From the NCBI GenBank assembly GCA_900765125.1, contig CAAFQL010000241.1:1-5791 (forward strand): 5,791 nt of DNA. Direction: 5' to 3'. Each line of letters opens with the position of its first letter. Positions within the stretch are counted from its first letter, which is position 1. This document shows, in pieces, positions 1-4,870 of this stretch. This DNA comes from Oscillospiraceae bacterium. Its GTDB lineage: Bacteria > Bacillota > Clostridia > Oscillospirales > Ruminococcaceae. The notes beneath the pieces are model-generated. The model saw only the letters and a program-made list of their open reading frames with translations. It was not told the origin of the DNA and did no database searches. A program made the translations under genes and the position numbers.

Positions 1-267
1 CCCTATGACCCAGTATCCGAAACTGCAAATTTTACGGGTTACACCAGATACGGCTTCACCAAAGATGACCATATCAGGCTGAAACAATGCTGTGATGAGC
101 TGACTGCAAGAGAAATCAAGTTTATGCTCTCAAATTCCAATACGGACTTCATTCGTCAGCTGTATGCTGGATATTATATCACGGAGGTTTCCGCAAGACG
201 GGCTATCAACTGCAATGGTAATGGCAGAGGTGCTGTTACTGAGCTGATTGTCAGAAATTACTGCTGA
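1..267 (+). CDS. C-terminal part of a D12/Dam-family adenine-N6 DNA methyltransferase (5' end outside window)
   Basis: The frame is open from base 1 and ends at TGA 265-267, leaving 88 residues. The first visible residues, PYDPVS, are the end of the DPPY catalytic motif (motif IV) of N6-adenine methyltransferases; the leading D-P lies before the window. Further on are TANFTGYTRYGF, LSNSNTDFIRQLY and VSARRAINCNGNGRG...ELIVRNY. These match the order and spacing of the Dam/DpnM group (E. coli Dam has PLSATANFTAY, ISNHDT and a VRRSISSNGGTR...ELLALY ending). The family transfers methyl from S-adenosylmethionine to adenine N6, commonly in GATC for this subgroup; the target here is inferred. The C-terminus looks complete and is followed by a hairpin. 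No restriction endonuclease is recognisable downstream, so it may be an orphan or phage-type enzyme, although a partner could lie upstream. Confidence 0.9.
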   Translation, partial: PYDPVSETANFTGYTRYGFTKDDHIRLKQCCDELTAREIKFMLSNSNTDFIRQLYAGYYITEVSARRAINCNGNGRGAVTELIVRNYC

Positions 268-302
268 ATATTAAATTTTAAAAATATATGCAGATATCTA
301 TA

Positions 303-333
303 TACCCACGTAATCAAGGCGATTACGTGGGTA
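303..333 (+). terminator. Perfect 13-bp hairpin after the methyltransferase gene, probable terminator
   Basis: Arms 303-315 and 321-333 are exact reverse complements (TACCCACGTAATC and its partner) around a 5-base loop, AAGGC. The hairpin begins 36 bases after the methyltransferase stop and ends 51 bases before the next promoter, where a terminator would be expected. The 3' side has only CCTTTTG, a short T run offset by two bases, so termination may be incomplete. A protein-binding palindrome or recombination site is possible but less likely. Confidence 0.6.
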
Positions 334-383
334 CCTTTTGCTGTGTGCTTTTAGGCTTTAGAAAGTTACAGGAACATTTCCAC

Positions 384-412
384 TTGCATTTACAAACCAA
401 ATCATGTATAAT
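384..412 (+). promoter_or_regulatory. Sigma-A type promoter for the 437-1698 operon
   Basis: The -35 box TTGCAT (384-389) and a consensus -10 box TATAAT (407-412) are separated by 17 bases. Transcription would start near 419, giving a leader of about 18 bases. An AGGCAGG ribosome site (421-427) sits 9 bases before the first ATG. No clear operator palindrome was seen around it. Confidence 0.7.
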
Positions 413-436
413 GATAAAAAAGGCAGGCGATAGAAA

Positions 437-649
437 ATGTATAAACTTGTTCCGAAACGTACCATAAAACGAATTGAAAATACTACTGAAAATGAAGAGT
501 TTCGCATCATGAAACTCACACTTGAACTTGCAAAGGAAGCAGATGATGAGTTATGGAAAGAATTAGTCCTGCTGCATCTTGATGATATTAGAATCCTGAA
601 CAGCAAAGACGGAGAAAGAATCAAAAAGAAATTTGAGGCGAACTTATGA
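437..649 (+). CDS. Small charged protein of unknown function, first gene of a two-gene operon
   Basis: A 70-residue protein with no family I recognise. It is rich in Lys, Arg, Glu and Asp, and has a basic N-terminus (KLVPKRTIKRIEN), an acidic leucine-containing middle (LTLELAKEADDELWKELVLLHLDD) and a basic tail (KDGERIKKKFEANL). This predicts a mostly helical soluble protein with no signal peptide or membrane segment. The ATG at 437 lies close behind a near-consensus promoter and an AGGCAGG site 9 bases upstream, which supports it as a real gene. Its TGA (647-649) overlaps the next gene's ATG (646-648), so the two are probably translationally coupled and may work as a pair. Small partner, antitoxin-like or anti-phage roles can be imagined but nothing in the sequence proves them. 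Confidence 0.72.
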   Translation: MYKLVPKRTIKRIENTTENEEFRIMKLTLELAKEADDELWKELVLLHLDDIRILNSKDGERIKKKFEANL

Positions 650-1698
650 TGTACGACGTTGATTATGAAATATACAAATATATAAACAAGCTGGCTGACC
701 AGTACGTAGAATTTGATGAATTGCTGAAACAGAGTCATCTTACGTTCGATGAAGCAAAACAAAAAGTCATACAGTTTAAAGAACAGTTTTATGGTCTGCT
801 TGCAAAGTACTCTATCGGCAGTCAGAATATTGTTGAAACCTGTTATGACCTTATGGAGCAAATCAGATGGCAGCCTGATAATCCCGATTTGCAGTATCTG
901 TATTTATGTGTGATGACAGATGTCGGCTTACTGAACAAGATGTCAGATGAACGGACAGAAGAACGGGAAGTCAGAAACTATCTTCGTCAGAATGAATTGA
1001 TACAGGAACTGACAGCATTTTTGAAATCGCAGTCAGAGAGCATAGGAAAATATGAGGAATTACTGGAATACCTGAAAAAGCCGATAAAAATAAAAGATGC
1101 AGAATGTGAGGAAGAATCGGATTTTCTGTATCATCTGACGATACAGCATACTTTTTTGCACGACAGCATCAAAAACGAGGTTTACAAGGATAACCTGAAA
1201 TCTTTGCTGATACATATTAACAGCGATGAAAAATTAAAGCCTGTCAAGCCATACATCATCTTTGCAGTGCTTGCCAGAAAAACGGGGATGATGCAGAAAA
1301 GGAAGCATTTCATGCCGAATCTAAAAGCGATATTTCAGTATCAGGAGTATAATATTTTAAAAGACAACGGTAAGAACTTCAATCAGTACCAGTCTGAATT
1401 GGAATTGTATGACCACCTGAGAAGAGCATATCTTGAAGATTCAGATATAGATTTCTGCGATTACTGCTTTGCAAATCTTTCACCACTGAGTGAATGGTAC
1501 TATCTGCACTGCGAACCGAATGAAGAAATACCGATGGTGCTAGGAAGAAAAGTATATTTGTCAAAACCTTTGTGCTTTCCAAGACTGCTGAGTTTTGAGG
1601 ATTATGTGATGCTTAATGATATTGAAGCTCAGATGTATGATGATGCAGCGGAAAGGTTGGAAAATCAGATGCTGGATATTGCTGAATACCTGATATAG
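646..1698 (+). CDS. 350-aa protein of unknown function coupled to the small upstream gene
   Basis: I do not recognise this protein. It is predicted soluble, largely alpha-helical and acidic, with no signal peptide or membrane helix. Features visible: a helical, Gln/Glu-rich N-terminal half (about 5-145), a highly charged stretch DAECEEESDF (151-160), a more hydrophobic segment VKPYIIFAVLARKTG (200-214), and a possible metal-binding cluster late in the protein, C271-x2-C274 then H288-C289. The last 45 residues contain LSKPLCFPRLLSFEDY and an acidic helical tail. The ATG at 646 overlaps the upstream stop (ATGA); GAGG at 635-638 is 7 bases before it, preferring it over the adjacent ATG at 649. 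A strong hairpin terminator begins 12 bases after the stop, so the operon ends here. No nuclease motif (PD-(D/E)XK, HNH, GIY-YIG) or DpnII-type restriction enzyme signature was found, so a restriction role beside the methyltransferase is not supported. Confidence 0.85.
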   Translation: MMYDVDYEIYKYINKLADQYVEFDELLKQSHLTFDEAKQKVIQFKEQFYGLLAKYSIGSQNIVETCYDLMEQIRWQPDNPDLQYLYLCVMTDVGLLNKMSDERTEEREVRNYLRQNELIQELTAFLKSQSESIGKYEELLEYLKKPIKIKDAECEEESDFLYHLTIQHTFLHDSIKNEVYKDNLKSLLIHINSDEKLKPVKPYIIFAVLARKTGMMQKRKHFMPNLKAIFQYQEYNILKDNGKNFNQYQSELELYDHLRRAYLEDSDIDFCDYCFANLSPLSEWYYLHCEPNEEIPMVLGRKVYLSKPLCFPRLLSFEDYVMLNDIEAQMYDDAAERLENQMLDIAEYLI

Positions 1699-1709
1699 CT
1701 TGTCAAGAT

Positions 1710-1750
1710 AAAACAGTTCCGAAATTTAAAAATTTTTTCGGAACTGTTTT
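1710..1750 (+). terminator. Strong intrinsic terminator, probably bidirectional
   Basis: Arms 1710-1724 and 1736-1750 form a 15-bp perfect stem (core AACAGTTCCGAAA) around an 11-base AT-only loop. The 3' arm ends in TTTT followed by GTATTTA, and the 5' arm starts with AAAA, so the opposite strand also ends in a T run. It closes the 437-1698 operon. It is also the first visible stop for any antisense transcript from the minus-strand regulator gene at 2044-2382. Confidence 0.8.
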
Positions 1751-1754
1751 GTAT

Positions 1755-1782
1755 TTACTTATCTGAAATTATGTGGTATTCT
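1755..1782 (+). promoter_or_regulatory. Candidate promoter for the 91-aa gene
   Basis: An extended -10, TGG-TATTCT (TG at 1774-1775, hexamer 1777-1782), is preceded at 16 bases by a poor -35, TTACTT (1755-1760). It falls just after the terminator and about 20 bases before the start codon, so a dedicated promoter is expected here. The hexamers are only moderately close to consensus. Confidence 0.4.
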
Positions 1783-1802
1783 GTTTTCAGGGGGGTGGAA
1801 GT

Positions 1803-2078
1803 ATGCTAATGAACGGCGAGTACCTTGACAATCTGAACGACCTGAAACGCTGCTTTTGTATTGACGAGTTGATTTACGACTACGAAAGCGGTGAACTGGA
1901 AATATGGCTCAGAAAAATCGGCGAAACGGAGAAGGCAGACAGAATATACAAAATTCCAAAAGTGAACGCATATATCCTGCTCCGCCTGTATGAAATCCTG
2001 GATTTGAACCCTGAACTGTCGGAAGAAGAAATCCGCAATCTTTTTACTCTTCGGAGACAGAATGAACAAATGCATTAA
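1803..2078 (+). CDS. 91-aa stand-alone copy of the N-terminal domain found in the two large downstream proteins
   Basis: From its MNG (residues 3-5) the protein aligns without gaps for about 50 residues with the N-terminus of the 2921 and 4391 proteins. F18-C-I-D-E-L-I-Y-D-Y and then G30-E-L-E-I-W-L sit opposite FDLESVLGYF and GKLVTWL, and the acidic region NPELSEEEI (69-77) matches IDEDAEEI. Identity is low, but the spacing of F, G, L and W-L is exact. The family name is unknown to me. A GTG at 1773 could extend the frame, but that would place the ribosome site inside the coding region. The G-rich site GGGGGTGG (1790-1797) lies 5 bases before ATG 1803, so 1803 (or 1809, the MNG itself) is the start. 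The gene ends soon after RRQNEQ, where the larger proteins have RRNEKL and continue, so it is either a natural single-domain protein or a truncated remnant. Its last 35 bases overlap the convergent regulator gene. Confidence 0.7.
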   Translation: MLMNGEYLDNLNDLKRCFCIDELIYDYESGELEIWLRKIGETEKADRIYKIPKVNAYILLRLYEILDLNPELSEEEIRNLFTLRRQNEQMH

Positions 2079-2382
2079 CAATGGTAATCAGATTATTTCT
2101 ATACTTTTCAGGACATTTCTGACTGAGCAAAGAAAGCATTTCCAGTTCCATAGAATCTCCCTGTGTGCATTCACCAAATAAGATATAATCTGAACTGAGA
2201 TGTAGAAGTTCAGTGAGTTTGGCAAGTGTCTGAATGGAAACTCCCTTTACGCCAAGCTCAATATCAGAACAGAATTTAGTGGATACATCAAGTTTTTCCG
2301 CAAGCTGTTCTCTGGTATACCCTAAAAGTTCTCTTTGCTTGCGGATTCTGTTGCCCATTTCATGGTAGTTGATTGTTTTCAT
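2044..2382 (-). CDS. XRE/Cro-CI family helix-turn-helix transcriptional regulator (112 aa)
   Basis: The N-terminal HTH_3-type domain covers about residues 10-70. It includes GNRIRKQRELLGYTREQLAEK, the turn and recognition region LDVSTKFCSDIELGVKGVSI, and TLAKLTELLHLSSDYILFG, which is the typical XRE ending. Residues 71-112 form a short helical tail (MELEMLSLLSQKCPEKYRN...) that may serve dimerisation. The expected role is cytoplasmic sequence-specific DNA binding, usually repression. The ATG (complement of 2380-2382) has a perfect AGGAGG (complement of 2393-2398) 10 bases upstream, which fixes the start. It is divergent from the second regulator at 2561, and its 3' end overlaps the 91-aa gene tail to tail with no terminator of its own visible before 1750. 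Which promoter it controls is inferred from position only. Confidence 0.92.
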   Translation of the reverse strand: MKTINYHEMGNRIRKQRELLGYTREQLAEKLDVSTKFCSDIELGVKGVSIQTLAKLTELLHLSSDYILFGECTQGDSMELEMLSLLSQKCPEKYRNNLITIVNAFVHSVSEE

Positions 2383-2422
2383 TGCTGGAAGTCCTCCTGT
2401 TAGAATATAGTTTTACTACTTT

Positions 2423-2450
2423 ATTTTACAGGAAAATTTTTCAAAACAAA
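2423..2450 (-). promoter_or_regulatory. Weak candidate promoter for the minus-strand XRE gene
   Basis: Read on the minus strand there is TAAAAT (complement of 2423-2428), immediately preceded by TG, and a poor -35, TTTGTT (complement of 2445-2450), at 16 bases. The start would fall near 2416, leaving a leader of about 34 bases that contains the AGGAGG site. The region is AT-rich, so chance hexamers are possible. Confidence 0.3.
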
Positions 2451-2464
2451 ATTAGCCCAAAGAG

Positions 2465-2493
2465 TTGACAAAAAGAGCTTAAAGTGTTAAAAT
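2465..2493 (+). promoter_or_regulatory. Near-consensus promoter for the XRE gene at 2561 and probably the paralog operon
   Basis: A consensus -35, TTGACA (2465-2470), is followed after exactly 17 bases by TAAAAT (2488-2493), with an extended -10 TG at 2485-2486. The expected start is near 2500, giving a leader of about 60 bases. This is the strongest promoter in the window. It lies between two divergent regulators, as expected for a repressed promoter that is strong when released. Confidence 0.75.
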
Positions 2494-2512
2494 AATAGTG
2501 TATAACATTTTA
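2485..2512. promoter_or_regulatory. Candidate operator: imperfect dyad over the -10 box and transcription start
   Basis: TAAAAT (2488-2493) and ATTTTA (2507-2512) are the ends of an imperfect 25-bp palindrome centred at 2500, with about 8 of 12 positions paired. Overlapping it, TGTTA (2485-2489) and TAACA (2503-2507) form a second short dyad. A repressor bound here would cover the -10 box and start site. Because the DNA is AT-rich the symmetry could be chance, and the bound protein (either XRE or neither) cannot be told from sequence. Confidence 0.3.
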
Positions 2513-2560
2513 GCTTTGATTTTTTCAATGCATCCTATTTTGGAAATCTGGTGAGGGACT

Positions 2561-2893
2561 GTGAAAACAACTGTCGGAGCGAAAATCAGGTATTTCCGAA
2601 AAAAACTTTGCCTGAGTCAAGAGGCTCTTGCTTTTAAAGCAAATATACATCCTGCTTACTTAGGAAAATTGGAACGAAATGAAAAGAATCCTACAATAGG
2701 AACTTTAGAGAAGATAATCAGTGCAATAGGTATCAGTTACAGTGAGTTTTTCTCCGATGATTTGGAGAATGAAACCAATGAAGAAAGAGCATTCTATATT
2801 AATACGGTTACCAGCAGCTTAACTTCTTTGCCAGATGATAAGCTAAAAGCTGTGGCGGATGGGATAGTCAGGATTATGGATGCAGTTAAATAA
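2561..2893 (+). CDS. XRE family helix-turn-helix transcriptional regulator (110 aa, GTG start)
   Basis: A compact HTH_3 domain spans about residues 6-65: GAKIRYFRKKLCLSQEALAF, then ANIHPAYLGKLERNEKNPTI, with the classic S-Q-E-x-L-A, Y-L-x-K-L-E-R and N-P-T pattern, followed by LEKIISAIGISYSEFF. Residues 66-110 are an acidic linker (DDLENETNEER) and a helical C-terminus (LPDDKLKAVADGIVRIMDAVK) likely used for oligomerisation. The only workable start is GTG at 2561, because an in-frame stop precedes it at 2552-2554. The ribosome site GAGGG (2553-2557) is close and weak, so translation may be modest despite the strong promoter. It lies 27 bases upstream of the first large paralog, with no terminator between, and is probably the first gene of that operon and its autoregulator. 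It differs clearly in sequence from the minus-strand regulator. Confidence 0.92.
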   Translation: MKTTVGAKIRYFRKKLCLSQEALAFKANIHPAYLGKLERNEKNPTIGTLEKIISAIGISYSEFFSDDLENETNEERAFYINTVTSSLTSLPDDKLKAVADGIVRIMDAVK

Positions 2894-2920
2894 ATTTATG
2901 AATTATTTGAGGTGTGTGTA

Positions 2921-3400
2921 ATGGCAAAAAAGATTCGCTTTCCGTTGCAGATGAACGGAATAGATGTAAGAACAATTGAAGAGTTGAGAGAGAATTTCGA
3001 CCTTGAAAGTGTACTCGGTTACTTTGCAAACGGCAAACTTGTAACATGGCTGAAAGATCGTTACTATGATAATGAGGCTATGGCTGTTGAGGCTTTGTCT
3101 GCTGCGGATGGTGGGCTGAATCGAAAGCTCATGTCAATTCTGGGTGTGCCTATTGATGAGGATGCAGAGGAAATTGACATTGAAGCGATACAAAGACGCA
3201 ATGAAAAGCTCATGCTGCTTCGCCAGATTACGGACGATAAAGAGATTATTGACAATGTGGATTGTGTAGCCTTCAATCAGGATGAGCTTTATGATATCCT
3301 TGATGAAGGTGTAGAAACAATCTATCTCTGTCAAGCTGAGTTTGAAGTGCCGCTTACTGTAAAGAACAGATGCTATATGGGGCTTGGAAATCCCACTGTA
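2921..3400 (+). repeat. Tandem gene-duplication unit, copy 1 (N-terminal module)
   Basis: This stretch matches 4391-4870 at a constant offset of 1470 with no insertion or deletion. By hand count, the first 201 bases differ at 20 positions, 13 of them synonymous, and residues 1-130 differ at 16. Residues 131-160 differ at 10 of 30. Similarity starts at the ATG, not upstream of it. Confidence 0.85.
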
Positions 3401-4312
3401 AAGCTGCGTCAGACAGAAGCTATGAATACAGAGCTAGATACATTGAACATCAAATTTAAAAATGTATGTTTCTCAGACGATGTTGAGAGCAAGTTGAGAG
3501 AAAAGCTGTGTGAAGTGGATGCAGTTGTGGAGGAGGAGACGCTTGATTACGAGAAAGCTGCACAACTGATAGAGGAATATAAGAGCAAATTGATTACATC
3601 ACCTTCGTTTTTTCTTGCGACAAATATATTTATCACCAGAGATTTCCACGGAAAGAACAGTTATTTTTCAGACCATATTACTTCAAGGGATTCGTTGATT
3701 AACACTATAAGAAGCCATATTCAACGCCCTTATGAGAATAGAAGGTCTGAAGTTGAAAAACAATCGAAGGATAATGCTGATACATTGATAAAGTATAGCA
3801 TTTACGATAAGGTGAATGGGAACTTTTATCATGATTCAGTTGAAGAGATAAGCAAAGCTCTGCAAGAATTAATCAGACAGCTCCAGGATTTAGGAATCTC
3901 TGTAACAGACAGCATGCAGACATTGGATATCAATTATACAGATTATCCTTCAATTAGTTATCAGGAAATCATAAGAAGATTAAACGATGATGTTGTAAGA
4001 ACTGGCAGTGGTTATTCTATTTACGATTATATCGAAAGTTATGGTAACATACAATCCAATACATCTACGCAATATGTTCGAGGCTTGTTTGGCGGTATGA
4101 ACAAGGAAGTTACTACCTATGATTGCGGTAATGGCGAATTCTATATCGTAGGAAAAATTGGAGAAGATACAGAGAGATTATATAAGCAGAATTGTGAGGC
4201 TCTTGAAAGAGAAATCAGAAGTTATGTTGATAGGTTTATCCAGTACATAAACAATCTCTACTTGTCTCGTTTAAATGAAATTCAGAAAGTGATAGAGAGT
4301 CAACATAGCTAA
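2921..4312 (+). CDS. 463-aa modular protein: conserved N-terminal module plus an unrecognised C-terminal domain
   Basis: Residues 1-130 form the module shared with the next gene: MAKKIRFPLQMNG, then FDLESVLGYFANGKLVTWL (26-44), KDRYYDNEAMAVEAL (45-59), an acidic linker (79-88) and a charged helix, IQRRNEKLMLLRQITDD (90-106). Residues 131-187 look beta-rich (IYLCQAEFEVPLTVKN, GLGNPTVKLR, LNIKFKNVCF). Residues 190-224 form a helical hairpin (DYEKAAQLIEEYKSKL) resembling a degenerate first TPR/Sel1 unit. From about 225 to 463 the sequence is unlike the paralog and unknown to me, with aromatic and Asn-rich segments (NGNFYHDS, TGSGYSIYDYIESYGN, LFGGMNKEVTTYDCGNGEFY) and a long C-terminal helix (417-460). 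No signal peptide or membrane helix is evident. GAGG (2909-2912) lies 8 bases before ATG 2921, and the paralog starts at the same residue, so the in-frame GTG at 2912 is rejected. Function is unknown; effector, sensor or defence roles are speculative. Confidence 0.88.
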   Translation: MAKKIRFPLQMNGIDVRTIEELRENFDLESVLGYFANGKLVTWLKDRYYDNEAMAVEALSAADGGLNRKLMSILGVPIDEDAEEIDIEAIQRRNEKLMLLRQITDDKEIIDNVDCVAFNQDELYDILDEGVETIYLCQAEFEVPLTVKNRCYMGLGNPTVKLRQTEAMNTELDTLNIKFKNVCFSDDVESKLREKLCEVDAVVEEETLDYEKAAQLIEEYKSKLITSPSFFLATNIFITRDFHGKNSYFSDHITSRDSLINTIRSHIQRPYENRRSEVEKQSKDNADTLIKYSIYDKVNGNFYHDSVEEISKALQELIRQLQDLGISVTDSMQTLDINYTDYPSISYQEIIRRLNDDVVRTGSGYSIYDYIESYGNIQSNTSTQYVRGLFGGMNKEVTTYDCGNGEFYIVGKIGEDTERLYKQNCEALEREIRSYVDRFIQYINNLYLSRLNEIQKVIESQHS

Positions 4313-4356
4313 GTGTCTTAGGGAATATCATAAGGTGGTAAAGGATTCTATTGCAA

Positions 4357-4378
4357 ATTTTACTAAAATGACTTTAGT
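4357..4378. promoter_or_regulatory. Overlapping palindromes just upstream of the second paralog's ribosome site
   Basis: ATTTTA-C-TAAAAT (4357-4369) is a perfect 13-base palindrome. It overlaps ACTAAA-ATGAC-TTTAGT (4362-4378), a second perfect 6-bp dyad. The GGAGG site (4379-4383) follows directly. This could be an operator for one of the HTH proteins or an mRNA hairpin affecting translation of the second paralog. No good -35/-10 pair was found in 4313-4390, so a separate promoter is not claimed. The region is AT-rich, so chance is a real alternative. Confidence 0.3.
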
Positions 4379-4390
4379 GGAGGAATTTAA

Positions 4391-4870
4391 ATGGCAAAAA
4401 AGATTCGTTTTCCGTTGCAGATGAACGGAACAGATGTAAGAACAATCGAAGAACTGAGGGGGAATTTCAATCTTGAAAGCGTACTTGGTTACTTCGCAAA
4501 CGGCAAACTTGTAACATGGTTGAAAGACCGTTACTACGATAATGAGGCTATGGCTGTTGAGGCTTTGTCCGCTGAGGATAGTGAGCTAAATCAAAAGCTC
4601 ATGTCGATTTTGGGCGTATCTGTTGATGAAGAGGCAGAAGAAATTGACATGGAAACGATTCAGAGACGAAATGAAAAGCTCATGCTGCTTCGTCAGATTA
4701 CTGATGATAAAGAGATCATTGACAATGTGGATTTTGTGGCCTTCAATCAGGATGATTTACTTGACATTCTTGATGAGGAGGCAGAGAAAATTTATCTCTG
4801 TCAAGGTGAGTTTGAAATTCCACTTAGCGTTAAGAATATTACATACATCGGGCTTCAAAATCCAATTGTT
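4391..4870 (+). repeat. Tandem gene-duplication unit, copy 2 (N-terminal module)
   Basis: Partner of 2921-3400. The upstream flanks (ribosome site and spacer) differ between the copies, and identity fades after about residue 148. The repeat therefore marks a protein module rather than a recent whole-segment duplication. Confidence 0.85.

Noticed and set aside
303..333. Attachment site or IS end at the perfect hairpin
   Set aside because: Only one copy is present in the window, no integrase or transposase is nearby, and its position after a stop codon is better explained as a terminator.
358..861. Long minus-strand open frame opposite the first operon
   Set aside because: It runs antisense through the promoter and two genes with better starts and coupling, has a low-complexity Phe/Ser-rich translation typical of a reverse-frame shadow, and has no visible ribosome site.
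1773..1802. GTG at 1773 as the start of the 91-aa gene
   Set aside because: The G-rich ribosome site at 1790-1797 would then lie inside the coding region. The extra residues have no counterpart in the paralogs, whose alignment starts at MNG.
1806..2081. Minus-strand open frame opposite the 91-aa gene
   Set aside because: Shadow frame. The plus-strand protein has a strong ribosome site and aligns with the downstream paralogs, while the minus translation resembles nothing.
2912..2920. GTG at 2912 as an upstream start for the first paralog
   Set aside because: It would overlap the GAGG ribosome site at 2909-2912, and the second paralog begins at the equivalent of ATG 2921.
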